Assembly: GCF_014696135.1 (NCBI RefSeq)
Contig: NZ_JACJPP010000002.1
Coordinates: 150,205-214,204 of the forward strand
DNA: 64,000 nucleotides
Source of the DNA: Nodosilinea sp. FACHB-141
Lineage (GTDB): Bacteria; Cyanobacteriota; Cyanobacteriia; Phormidesmidales; Phormidesmidaceae
Reading direction: 5' to 3'
Within the stretch, counting starts at the first letter, position 1. Each line of letters starts with the position of its first letter. Shown in pieces: positions 56,401 to 63,887 of the stretch. The notes beneath the pieces were generated by a model that searched no databases, was not told the DNA's origin, and worked only from the letters and a program-made list of their open reading frames with translations. The position numbers were made by a program, and so were the translations under genes.

Positions 56401-56711
56401 AGAGCAGTCCACCGGGTTGCCCGTAACAGGGCATCGTACTCTGCCGGGGGCATAGGGTCTGAGTTTTCAATGGGCGGTAGAGCGGTAGGTTCCAGCAGGG
56501 TCTTGTTGACTTCTCGTTCCCAGATCAGGCTGTCTTCAGGGGGGCCGTCGGAGTCGATGTACTCTAGCCGCACCAGGTGAACTTGCCCCTCGGGGCCAGC
56601 GCCAAAGGGCTCGACAGCCGCAATCAGCGCCCGGCGATTGCGCAGGGTGGCGAGCATACCCACCTGGGGTATGGAGGGAGAAGCGGTGTCTGGTGTGCTG
56701 GTGCTGACCAT
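53436..56711 (-). CDS. SNF2-family helicase, DrmD-like
   Basis: A 1091-aa SNF2 ATPase. The core helicase motifs are all present: LLADDVGLGKTVEAG (P-loop, 154-161), LLIVDESHNL (DESH, 269-272), LFLSATPHNG (motif III), VFTEYKTTLDYL, LATDAASEGLNLQ and DIPWNPARLDQRNGRLDRHGQ (motif VI). An N-terminal 100-residue domain and a C-terminal coiled coil (about 960-1070) flank it. Length, architecture and adjacency to a DrmMI-like methylase match the DISARM class 1 helicase DrmD, which takes part in phage DNA restriction. The same fold occurs in RapA-like and Dpd proteins, so the exact system is not certain. It is the first intact gene of the island. Confidence 0.88.
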   Translation of the reverse strand: MVSTSTPDTASPSIPQVGMLATLRNRRALIAAVEPFGAGPEGQVHLVRLEYIDSDGPPEDSLIWEREVNKTLLEPTALPPIENSDPMPPAEYDALLRATRWTALSPFLSFDRTSPQAQPPIASPFFGAVQVEDFQLVPLLKALQMPRISLLLADDVGLGKTVEAGLILTELLLRRRIRRVLILCPAALRKQWQQEMKTKFALSFDVIDRAETHALQKRLGLDANPWRTFPRIVTSYHYLRQPDVLEQFRAACRQPEGSAQLPWDLLIVDESHNLMPSNFGEDSDLSKMLRAIAPWFEHKLFLSATPHNGHTRCFSGLLEQLDPVRFTQTSDFTPDMQQRIQEVVIRRLKKEINALDEQEGRTPRFCRRLTEPVPVYFSREERRLSEAFAAFRSAVKSLIAASSKTDQLAGGFAVEVLNKRLLSCPYTFANSWFRFREGNVQEEGAEVGAVQAARRATQEDLDDDQEAEGRFQHAAKTTGAWFQPLIPHLQAEIAAVDEALATLQLTPNAEGELPSPAVDERWEKLLDTIEKYLRVGNKWKGSDRIVVFTEYKTTLDYLGRRLREAYANQPEAVRELYGGMDDRQRDEIKQAFNDPNDPVKVLLATDAASEGLNLQETAYIVLHYDIPWNPARLDQRNGRLDRHGQAQDVFVLHFTSEDDADLKFLARVVEKVNTIREELGSMGEVFDAAFQRRFVELEDTDRVLRGLDDAVNYRRGRSRIPSSEEIVAGQHAAAALHTLEQELDLTPTTLTQTLEIALGIGVGLPRFEAPDDQGRLRLKMPIPPKWDAAVDDHLRLGSTNGHQGPLPAIVFDSQHFIQIKNDRPVYRPAKDTVLMHLGHPMFHQALGMYARARFPGGTGDAGQSSRWTVRYGQVPEGAEALLLLTVEELAVNELREPFHHWVRTLRYPIQKGELGEALPHLAAGLDGVAPQAVDRVAADRASDLWDEIKPDVQAVLRQLIESLTSQIQAELATRQTVALQEESDRFKHRLKEVERAMKETTLQKLEKERDKLLEDMQQLSLIPDERRSQEDRLRDLDDEMKRRRGHYQDLAEQLKKEQTRVLTQILPKRYTLRGVAQVFPVTVEIRLPGDT

Positions 56712-56830
56712 AGGTGCGGGTTGAATCTCAGGTGAGGGAGCGACATCTGCTGCTTAGCCAAGCTAACAGCTAATGCTCTAAGCCCTTGTGACTCTTCACC
56801 TTTGTTTAGTCCCAAGGGCATGCATCGAAG

Positions 56831-56856
56831 CTTAACGTCGGCTAACCGACGTTAAG
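56831..56856. other. Perfect 11-bp hairpin upstream of the SNF2 gene
   Basis: CTTAACGTCGG (56831-56841) pairs exactly with CCGACGTTAAG (56846-56856) across a 4-base loop. It lies 21 bp after the end of the broken nuclease gene and 120 bp before the SNF2 start. There is no T-run on either side, so it is not a standard terminator. An operator or processing site is possible. Confidence 0.65.
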
Positions 56857-56876
56857 GACAAAGGGCTGTGTCTAGT

Positions 56877-57446
56877 TTATTGGGCTGTTATTTCGTGGCC
56901 AAGCTGCTTAGCAATGTCGAGGAAGGGGCCAATATTGCCAATACCCCACTGGTTGCAGACCGCAACAGTTTGATTATCCCCTGTCCGTAAAATCTGGCTC
57001 TCATCCAGGAAATAGCGCTTTTGGCCCTTCTCTACGGCTTTCTCAATTGGAGCTACCACTCCAAAGGAACTGTGAAGGAAATCGGGAAACATCTGCCTCA
57101 GCTCATCCAAAGTCGCATAGGGATGCTCCTGAAGGTACTGGGTGACTACGGCCAGTACCAAGTTGCGCTTGTTGTACATCTGGCCCAGGAACTTATATTG
57201 CGTGGTATCTCTGCTAGAACGAGCGGCAGCCCTTTGCGCCTCTGCTTGCTCCCGAATTCTTACCTGGTATTCCTCCGCCTCTGGCAGAGGGATAATCTGC
57301 TCAATGTCTAGCAGCCGCTCGTCCCCAAGCTTGTAAGACTGAAGGCGGACACAGCGAATGTCCAGGTCGCGTTCGTTCAGCCACATGACGGTGGTGATCA
57401 ACTCTTTTGAGAAGTTGGCCGAGGCTAACACGATTCTGACATGTGG
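56877..57446 (-). pseudogene. NucS/DUF91-like nuclease, 5' end removed by an IS1 element
   Basis: The surviving C-terminal ~190 residues begin VRIVLASANFSKELITTVMWLNERDLDIRCVRLQ and continue with LLDIEQIIPLPEAEEYQVRIREQAEAQ, the tail of the nuclease domain seen in NucS-like or DUF91 proteins. A C-terminal winged-helix-like part (DELRQMFPDFLHSSFGVVAPI) follows. Before that point the open frame (MHCNHFTHHRLTDQC) runs into IS sequence, so the first codons are not native. The nuclease active site is lost upstream. It is the most upstream gene of the island and presumably was part of it. Confidence 0.6.
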
Positions 57447-57463
57447 ACACTGGTCTGTTAGAC

Positions 57464-58400
57464 GGTGATGGGTAAAATGATTGCAATGCAACTACTTCAG
57501 AGTCATGGATTGTCCTCACTGCCAGAGCCCCCAGGTTGTGAAGAATGGGCGGGAATCGCTCTCAGAGGGTGTGCTGCTTCAGCGATATCGCTGCAACGAC
57601 TGCAGTAAGAGGTTTAATGAGCGCACCGGCACCCCGATGGCGCGCCTCCGAGCACCTAGTTCCGTGGTGGCCACGGCGCTGACTAGCCGCACCGAAGGGA
57701 TGGGGGTGCGGGCGGCGGGCCGCACTTTCGGTAAATCTCATTCTACGATTCTGCGCTGGGAAGAGCGTTTAGCGAATCAGGTTAACCAGTGGTCACCCCC
57801 GGCATCAGGGGATCGAGAGGTGACGCTACAAGGGGATGAAGTGTACACTCGCATCGGCGAGAACCATCCTCCCGCTAGCTCAGAAGGTTGGACAATCCAC
57901 TTCATTAAACGCAGCAGTCGCTACTGGGTCTCGGCGATGGCGGGTCATAAGGACGAACTGCTGTTTCAACGGGGAACGCAGCAGGCCTGGCAGTGGGCAC
58001 AGGTGCGTTCTTATATTCGGTGGTTCACTGACGGTGAGCGGCGCTACGCCAAAGCATTGTGGGACTTGGCCAGTGTCTATCTGGCGCTTCGCGATTGTCC
58101 GGGGGCCTACCGCACCCAAAAAGTCTGGCGAGAAGGATTGGAGGTGGCGATGAAAATCAAAGGGTCTCAAGGCCAGCGACGTGTGGTTTGGGTCAAGACA
58201 GAGCATCCGTTTACCGCCATGAGCCTCATATCGGAGGTGAATGCGAATCATAATGAGGCCCAGAATGCGGCCCTGAGACGACGCTGTAGCGCCTATCGTC
58301 GGCGTCAGAATCTCTATGCTAAGACTCGCTCAGGGTTACAGCGCGTCTTAGATGTCCAGCGGATCATCCACAATTGGGTTAGACCGCACTAGGGATTGGG
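57464..58400 (+). mobile_element. IS1-family element (ends approximate)
   Basis: GGTGATG at 57464-57470 resembles an IS1-type left end and lies where the nuclease gene stops matching its family. I do not find a convincing inverted copy after 58392, so the right end is only a guess. Confidence 0.45.
57505..58392 (+). CDS. IS1-family transposase
   Basis: A 295-aa transposase. It starts at ATG 57505 (MDCPHCQSPQVVKNG); upstream codons are also open but not conserved-looking. The N-terminal zinc ribbon is CPHCQSPQ then YRCNDCSKRFNERTGT. A helix-turn-helix follows (AAGRTFGKSHSTILRWEE). The catalytic domain has LQGDEVYT, WFTDGERRYAKALW and a basic C-terminus with VNANHNEAQNAALRRRC and NLYAKTRSG. 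The reading frame is intact in one piece, so the element could be active. It lies against the broken nuclease gene, which it seems to have truncated. Confidence 0.85.
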   Translation: MDCPHCQSPQVVKNGRESLSEGVLLQRYRCNDCSKRFNERTGTPMARLRAPSSVVATALTSRTEGMGVRAAGRTFGKSHSTILRWEERLANQVNQWSPPASGDREVTLQGDEVYTRIGENHPPASSEGWTIHFIKRSSRYWVSAMAGHKDELLFQRGTQQAWQWAQVRSYIRWFTDGERRYAKALWDLASVYLALRDCPGAYRTQKVWREGLEVAMKIKGSQGQRRVVWVKTEHPFTAMSLISEVNANHNEAQNAALRRRCSAYRRRQNLYAKTRSGLQRVLDVQRIIHNWVRPH

Positions 58401-59223
58401 GAAACGGACGACTCCGGCGATGGCGATAGGCCTCTGCTCTCGCCCCTTATCAACCCACGAAATCCTTTGCATGAGAGGGGTTCAATGCATCTCCTCTTAA
58501 CGAACCAGTGCCGCGAGGCCCTGGTTACCCAACTGAAAGGGCAGGTCGAAAGTATGGTGCGGGAGAAAGTAATCGTGCCATTGCGATCGCCCGATTGACC
58601 ATGCATAGCCATAATCTAAAGCCAACATAATCGGGACGGTGAAGTAGGCTGAGCTTGCCCCAAGCAGGATGCTCAAGCCATTGAAATAATGCCTCGAATC
58701 TACTCCGGCTTATTAATGTCCTCCGACTCTTGGTGGATTCCTTTCACTCCAGGCTTTTTGCGGCCTTCCTTGGTACCTCAATTCCGTCGTCCACATACAC
58801 CCGCTGTCTCTGGATGCTATGGACATGGGTCTGCTTGCTCATCCATCCCCCCATCCCATAGACAGCCTGTCCACGCTATGGGCAGAAGACACAAACCTGT
58901 GCAGCGCTTAGACATAGCATCCACTCACCAACTTATTACATTGAGGTAATTGGTCACCGCTGGTGGCTGCTGCTCAAAACACGCTCCATGCTAACAGAAC
59001 AAACCATCGAACCGAGGCTTCACAATTAAAGATCGGGCGCAAGATATCCAGGATTTGCTTCAAGCTTTTGCAGAGCTCTATAATAATTCTGGTTGTTAAT
59101 GATCACTTTAGCCAATCTCGGATATGACGGCCTTCTCGGAAGAAGACGTGTCCGTTTTTCATCACTTTCCCTATGGCCTGAGAACTTCACATTGGCCAGA
59201 AAAAGTCTTATCTTATTGCTCCT
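58393..59223. other. Gene-free segment between IS1 and the CBASS operon
   Basis: About 830 bp. Open frames here (for example 58689-58949) lack ribosome binding sites and any recognisable protein. The 58390-58680 part is GC-rich and holds an inverted pair CCCGATT/AATCGGG (within 58590-58640). The last 200 bp are AT-rich and hold a candidate promoter for the CBASS genes. Confidence 0.4.
59055..59084 (+). promoter_or_regulatory. Candidate promoter of the CBASS operon
   Basis: TTGCTT (59055-59060), 18 bases, then a perfect TATAAT (59079-59084), upstream of the effector gene with a leader of about 130 bases. The -35 box is weak and other arrangements exist, so this is a suggestion only. Confidence 0.35.
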
Positions 59224-60864
59224 ATGCAACCATACCTCGTTGATTTTGCCATTGTAACTGCGCTTAAAATTGAGCGTGACGCGGTGTTGAGCCGTCTTGA
59301 CAAATACGAGGTTGTCAAAGAGGATTTTGAGCCACAGGTGTATTACCGGGGTTCTATTAAGATTCCAGGAACAAGCGAGTGTTATACAGTAGTCGTAACA
59401 CTGCTACTGGATATGGGGAATGATGAAGCCGCTACTGCCGCAACTCGATTGCTGCAACGCTGGCAACCTGCAAATTTGTTTATGGTAGGGATTGCTGGCG
59501 GGGTACGTGGCAAGGTTGAATTGGGTGATGTAGTTGTCGCAAAATTTGTCTTTTATTATGAACCAGCAAAGTTGACTGCAACAGGTGAGCAGCATCGTCC
59601 AGAACAGTTTCCAACTGACACATTACTTCGTAGCCGTGCTTACTTCTATGAAGCAGCCGAGTGGAAATCCAAAATTGCCGTTGTACGACCAGGGATCCCC
59701 CAAATTGAAGATACATTGCCTAATGTTCATTTTGAACCGATTGCAAGCGGTGAAAAAGTTATCGCTGATTTAGAAACACTCCCCCAACTTTTGCAGGCAT
59801 GTCCCAAGCTTGCAGCCGTAGCGATGGAGGGTGCAGGGGTGGCGCGAGCAGCAAGGAGCCACAACGCTCCGCCTCGTTTTATGGAGATTAGGGGGATTTG
59901 TGATTTTGCTGATCCCGATAAAAATGATGACTGGCATTGTTATGCGGCGAATGCCGCCGCCGCATTTACCATCGGGCTATTACACGATCGCCCTGTACCT
60001 CCTCTCAATACAGAGCGACTTTTGAATAAGCCAGAGAAGCCACTACTAATAATCTGTGCCCAGTCTTTACCTAACCGAGTGATTGCCCCAGATGAAATTC
60101 TGAGCGGATTAAATGATGGCCTTAAAGGGCGGACAAGAGAGAGGGTCTCATTAGATTTCACTCCTCTAATAAAAGGTGGGGTCTTTACTGATCCGGCATG
60201 TGCAGTCCAACGACTAACGGATCCTCAAGGAGTGTTTGCTACTGCGATCGCTCGTTCTAACGAAACTGAACTTGTTTTTCATGGGTTGGCGCACCTTCCA
60301 TTATTGGTATTGATGGGCCATCTAATCAGCGATCGTGTACCTGTAAGGCTTTTTGACTTTCATCCCAGTCCTGGTTCTAATACCTGGGCGTGGCCTAATA
60401 AAGAACAGAATTTTCCACCAATGGAAGTTTACGGGCTTCCTGGTTCCCGCTCTTGGCAGGCAAAGGACGTGGTTCTTCGTGTTTCAGTTAGCTACAAGGT
60501 TTTATCTGACCAGGCTCTTACAGTTGCTCCATCAGGAGCAATTGAAATTGATTTGACGGTTGTTCCTGAGCCTGTACGTGGCGTCGTTCAAAGTGAAGAG
60601 CAAGTACGAGAGTATGGGCGAGTATTTCGACGGACATTAGATTGGATTGCTCAAAACCTGCCAGCAGGTCAGAGAATTCATCTTTTCTACGCAGGTCCGG
60701 TTACCCTTGCCTTTCACTTGGGGCAACAAATATCGGAAAATATCCATCCACCAGTGACTGTATGGAATTATCACCGGGGATATGATTGGGCGATTGATTT
60801 AGAGAAAGCATACATGGGGGAAGAATGTGTTGTCCAACCACAGTCAGGTTATGACCAGATGTAG
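59224..60864 (+). CDS. CBASS effector: nucleoside phosphorylase-like (PNP) fused to SAVED
   Basis: A 546-aa two-domain protein. Residues 1-250 are a PNP/UDP-phosphorylase or nucleosidase fold: FAIVTALKIERDAV, FMVGIAGGV (87-94), LGDVVVA (100-106), IASGEKVI, VAMEGAGVA (active-site Glu 202) and ICDFAD (Asp 227). Residues about 270-540 are a SAVED domain, with LIICAQSL, FHGLAHLPLLVLMGHLISDRVPVRLFDFHP and HLFYAGPVTLAFHLGQQI as core features. SAVED domains bind cyclic oligonucleotides; the N-terminal enzyme then attacks a nucleoside-type substrate. First gene of a type III CBASS operon. A metabolic nucleosidase is unlikely because of the fused SAVED domain. Confidence 0.9.
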   Translation: MQPYLVDFAIVTALKIERDAVLSRLDKYEVVKEDFEPQVYYRGSIKIPGTSECYTVVVTLLLDMGNDEAATAATRLLQRWQPANLFMVGIAGGVRGKVELGDVVVAKFVFYYEPAKLTATGEQHRPEQFPTDTLLRSRAYFYEAAEWKSKIAVVRPGIPQIEDTLPNVHFEPIASGEKVIADLETLPQLLQACPKLAAVAMEGAGVARAARSHNAPPRFMEIRGICDFADPDKNDDWHCYAANAAAAFTIGLLHDRPVPPLNTERLLNKPEKPLLIICAQSLPNRVIAPDEILSGLNDGLKGRTRERVSLDFTPLIKGGVFTDPACAVQRLTDPQGVFATAIARSNETELVFHGLAHLPLLVLMGHLISDRVPVRLFDFHPSPGSNTWAWPNKEQNFPPMEVYGLPGSRSWQAKDVVLRVSVSYKVLSDQALTVAPSGAIEIDLTVVPEPVRGVVQSEEQVREYGRVFRRTLDWIAQNLPAGQRIHLFYAGPVTLAFHLGQQISENIHPPVTVWNYHRGYDWAIDLEKAYMGEECVVQPQSGYDQM

Positions 60865-60959
60865 GAGCTATCTATGCTTTTCTATTTTTCCGGACTCTGT
60901 ATGTGGCGATTTTAGTTTTTTTGTACTAGGATCGACGCAAATTCTCAAGATCAGATTTT

Positions 60960-61958
60960 ATGACTATCATTGGCAGGTTCAACAGGTTTGTCAAAAATAT
61001 CCGTCCTACCGATGACCACATTAATGAGGCGAACCGACAGACTAACTACATGGTAGAGCAGCTTAAGGGAAAAGTGGCCGCAAACGGCACATTCAAGTTG
61101 GAGAAGGTTCTAAAAGCTGGCTCAAATGCTAAATTTACTTCCCTGCGCCGAACAGCAGAAAACATATTTGATGTTGATCTTGCTGCTTACTATTCCGGCA
61201 CCGGAGCAACAACGCAGGAGTTAGACAAACTCTTAGATTTCACTTGCAAGCGGCTTCACGAAATCTATCCTAGTAAAACCAAAGAGGATTTTGAAACCCT
61301 GAAAAGTGCTGTTCGAGTTAAGTTTCGCAGTGGAATTAGGCTTAACGTGGATGTAGCACCGATTATCCGAGATGATTCGTTAGGTCTGGAGAACGGAGGA
61401 TGGCTTCCACGCTCGGACGGATGGCGGCTAACTTCTGTGACCTGTCATAACCAGTTCATCAGTAACCGCACCGCCAAAAGCAATCAAGTACCTGGGCCAG
61501 TTAAGTTTAATCGACTCGTGCGGTTAATGAAATGGTGGAACAATCGCCAAGAGGTTTTAGCACAGCCCTCTATTTTTTGCGATCTGATAACGGCTGCTGC
61601 CTTTGATGCTTATGGTGTTACCAGCGAGTGGCAAAGTAGTTTGCGGCAAATCTTCTCCTTCCTGCTCAGACATCAATTTCTTGAACCAATTGTTTTTGAT
61701 GACTACCACGATACAAGTGGACTGGTCTTTCCATCAGGTCAAGTCGTCATTATGGATTCTGTAAACCTGGAGAATAATATCGCTAAAGACTGGACAGAAG
61801 AGACTCGGTTGAGTTACCTGGAAAGAGTACAGGGTGCTTATGACTGGATGATGGAAGCCAAGAGTTATGAATTGGATGGAGATGAGGAAGGCGCTGTAAA
61901 TATGTGGTGTCAAGTTTTTGGGACTGAATTTCGATCTCTGTCTGAAGGAGAAGACTAG
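60960..61958 (+). CDS. CD-NTase cyclic oligonucleotide synthase
   Basis: A 332-aa enzyme of the cGAS/DncV-like family that makes the second messenger of CBASS. The catalytic GS motif is AGSNAKFTSLR (residues 54-63), followed by the metal-binding pair FDVDL (D71, D73) and the third aspartate in LNVDVAP (D131). A helical OAS-like C-terminal part follows (FNRLVRLMKWWNNR, PSIFCDLITAAAF). The 95-bp gap before it and the next gene 3 bp downstream put it in one operon with the effector, the HORMA and the TRIP13 genes. Product identity is not readable from the sequence; the SAVED effector suggests a cyclic tri- or dinucleotide. Confidence 0.92.
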   Translation: MTIIGRFNRFVKNIRPTDDHINEANRQTNYMVEQLKGKVAANGTFKLEKVLKAGSNAKFTSLRRTAENIFDVDLAAYYSGTGATTQELDKLLDFTCKRLHEIYPSKTKEDFETLKSAVRVKFRSGIRLNVDVAPIIRDDSLGLENGGWLPRSDGWRLTSVTCHNQFISNRTAKSNQVPGPVKFNRLVRLMKWWNNRQEVLAQPSIFCDLITAAAFDAYGVTSEWQSSLRQIFSFLLRHQFLEPIVFDDYHDTSGLVFPSGQVVIMDSVNLENNIAKDWTEETRLSYLERVQGAYDWMMEAKSYELDGDEEGAVNMWCQVFGTEFRSLSEGED

Positions 61959-61961
61959 TTA

Positions 61962-62480
61962 ATGTCGTCTAGTTACACACGTTCTACTACCCAAACCAGT
62001 ACTCAAAGTAAGGTCATTCATGTCACTCGTAAAGTGCAGGCAGACCTGCTGGCAATTTTGGATCATTATGGCTATTTCTCAGAAGACTATGCCCAGAAGC
62101 TAATTAACGATATCAGGGTGTTCATTAATGAGGAGGCAATTGACCAAGTTAAGTTCACTTGGACATGCTCAGGAAGCAATGTTGTTATGGAGGAACTTGA
62201 TTACAAGGTTGTTTGGGGCAATATAGGTTTGGCTGACGATCGCTCCGGCGGTGTTCGTTATCGATTTGATCTGACCACATCTAATTTTCAAGTACGCATT
62301 AATTACAGCGATCGCTGGCGAAGCATGCCTGAAGACCAGAAGGAATTAATTCGAGAGGATCTGAAGTTGCAATGGAAACCTGCAAACCAACTGGATTACA
62401 CCGGTGGTCAGTGGTCATCTGAACGGAGTTATTCAAAGGATGGTTTAGGTTTGAGCCGCAGTCGCTTTACCAGATTATGA
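61962..62480 (+). CDS. cap7: Bacterial HORMA domain protein (CBASS type III activator)
   Basis: A 172-aa protein. GGAG lies about 15 bases before ATG 61962. It starts MSSSYTRSTTQTSTQSKVIHVTRKVQADLLAILDHYGYFSEDYAQKLINDI, a typical opening of CBASS HORMA proteins, and ends in an arginine-rich tail (SYSKDGLGLSRSRFTRL) that could be the safety-belt region remodelled by the ATPase. HORMA proteins bind a closure peptide and then activate the CD-NTase (established knowledge). The stop overlaps the ATPase start by 4 bp. Confidence 0.85.
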   Translation: MSSSYTRSTTQTSTQSKVIHVTRKVQADLLAILDHYGYFSEDYAQKLINDIRVFINEEAIDQVKFTWTCSGSNVVMEELDYKVVWGNIGLADDRSGGVRYRFDLTTSNFQVRINYSDRWRSMPEDQKELIREDLKLQWKPANQLDYTGGQWSSERSYSKDGLGLSRSRFTRL

Positions 62481-63745
62481 CAGACACTCCTATTTATTTA
62501 GTTAGCCCAGATGGAGCACCCTTGGGCAAATTACGTGCCAGTGTTTTAGAACTTGTTGCAGAAGCAGAACAGGTGGCACGCTCTAAGAATTTGGCTAAAC
62601 GAGCCGCCTTACCAGCTTTCCTTAATGATTACTTGGAAAGAGAGGGTTATCAAGTTGCCCCGGATGAATTAAAAAGAGTGATTGCAGAATTCAATCAAGT
62701 TTGTCGAGGGGAGGCTCTTTCCGCAATTCAGATAATCTGTACGTCTGAACATCTAGCATCCTCTGCAAACAACTTCAACGAACAACTTTTCAAACAACCT
62801 ATCAGTATGAGAGCAAGCCAAACAGAATCGCAAGTTCAGCAGTTCTTTGAGGTGGAACGGGTATATCCCGATGAAACAGCTAGAAGTCTTTACGAGAGTT
62901 TGATAGGACTTGACGAACACAAAAAACGATTGTTAGTTGAATTGGAAATGCTGCTTTATCCGCAACGGTTAGAAGCATGGAGCCGTGAACATCACCAAGG
63001 ACGTGTACTGCATCTCTGCAAGCAACTGCATAACCGCACACCCTTGATTCTTCTAGAGGGCGATGTTGGAACAGGGAAAACAGTACTGGCGGAAACAATA
63101 GGAGACCCTCTAGCACGGCAAATTGGAAGCAAAGCAAAAGTACATCTCCTGAAAATCAACTCACAAGTGCGTGGGACGGGTTTGGTCGGTGAGATGAGCG
63201 ACTTAATTGTACAGGCTTTTGCTCAAGCGGAAGCGCGGGCTGCCTCACTAAAAGAACCAATGTTACTTTTGTTAGATGAAGCAGATGCCCTTGCTGCTCG
63301 ACGAGACACCCAGCAAATGCACCATGAGGATAAAGCTGGGTTGAACACTCTGCTGCAACGGCTTGATAATTTGCGTTTAACTGGTTTGGCGATCGCAGTC
63401 ATCTTTATTACTAATCGCCCAGATGCACTTGATCCTGCCATTCGTCGACGTGCTGCCCTTGATCTCTTTTTTGAGCGTCCTGCTGATGAAGTGCGGGCAG
63501 ATATCATTCGTAGATACTTACCAGAATTAGAGTGGGCAGAGGAGCAAATTGCCAAACTCGTGCATTTGACAGGTTCACAAGAGCCAAAAAATGAAGGCAT
63601 TTCATTTACAGCTTCAGATCTAACCAACCGACTATTTATGGGAGCACTTCGAGAAGCTTTTAGCCAGCAACGAGAACTCAAAGTAGACGACCTTTTAGAA
63701 CAGGCAAGCTATCTTATACCCACTCCAAAAATGGGAACAATTTAG
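62477..63745 (+). CDS. cap6: TRIP13/Pch2-like AAA+ ATPase (CBASS type III)
   Basis: A 422-aa AAA+ protein that opens HORMA proteins and so switches CBASS off. The motifs are all intact: LEGDVGTGKT (Walker A, 193-202), MLLLLDEADAL (Walker B, 262-272), an asparagine sensor (IFITNRPD, N313) and the arginine finger region (AIRRRAALD, 321-329). The N-terminal 150 residues are the substrate-contact domain. ATG 62477 overlaps the HORMA stop (ATGA). This is the last gene of the operon; nothing recognisable as a terminator follows in the next 140 bases. Confidence 0.9.
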   Translation: MTDTPIYLVSPDGAPLGKLRASVLELVAEAEQVARSKNLAKRAALPAFLNDYLEREGYQVAPDELKRVIAEFNQVCRGEALSAIQIICTSEHLASSANNFNEQLFKQPISMRASQTESQVQQFFEVERVYPDETARSLYESLIGLDEHKKRLLVELEMLLYPQRLEAWSREHHQGRVLHLCKQLHNRTPLILLEGDVGTGKTVLAETIGDPLARQIGSKAKVHLLKINSQVRGTGLVGEMSDLIVQAFAQAEARAASLKEPMLLLLDEADALAARRDTQQMHHEDKAGLNTLLQRLDNLRLTGLAIAVIFITNRPDALDPAIRRRAALDLFFERPADEVRADIIRRYLPELEWAEEQIAKLVHLTGSQEPKNEGISFTASDLTNRLFMGALREAFSQQRELKVDDLLEQASYLIPTPKMGTI

Positions 63746-63887
63746 GTCTACTTTAATAAGTGTATATTTCAGAAGAAATCATTCGGATCATAACCTATGT
63801 CACCTACAAAGCAAAATGAACTAGCCATGTTAAAGATTTCATGACCTACTTCAAAAAATGATTATTTGGAGTTAATCTCTTTGCCTT

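Noticed and set aside
32897..56711. A standard complete DISARM system
   Set aside because: The SNF2 and methylase genes fit, but no protein has the DrmA helicase motif VI style, and the DUF1998 region lies in a Hrq1/DruE-type helicase. The PLD protein fits Mokosh better because it is coupled to a kinase-helicase.
34939..56711. A Dpd (7-deazaguanine DNA modification) cluster
   Set aside because: SNF2, DUF1998 helicase and PLD proteins occur in Dpd, but no TGT-like DpdA, DpdB or preQ0 genes are present.
58689..58949. An 86-aa open frame between IS1 and CBASS
   Set aside because: No ribosome binding site, low-complexity composition, no recognisable family.
59224..60000. A metabolic MTA/SAH nucleosidase
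   Set aside because: The fold matches, but the C-terminal SAVED domain and CBASS neighbours show that it is a defence effector.
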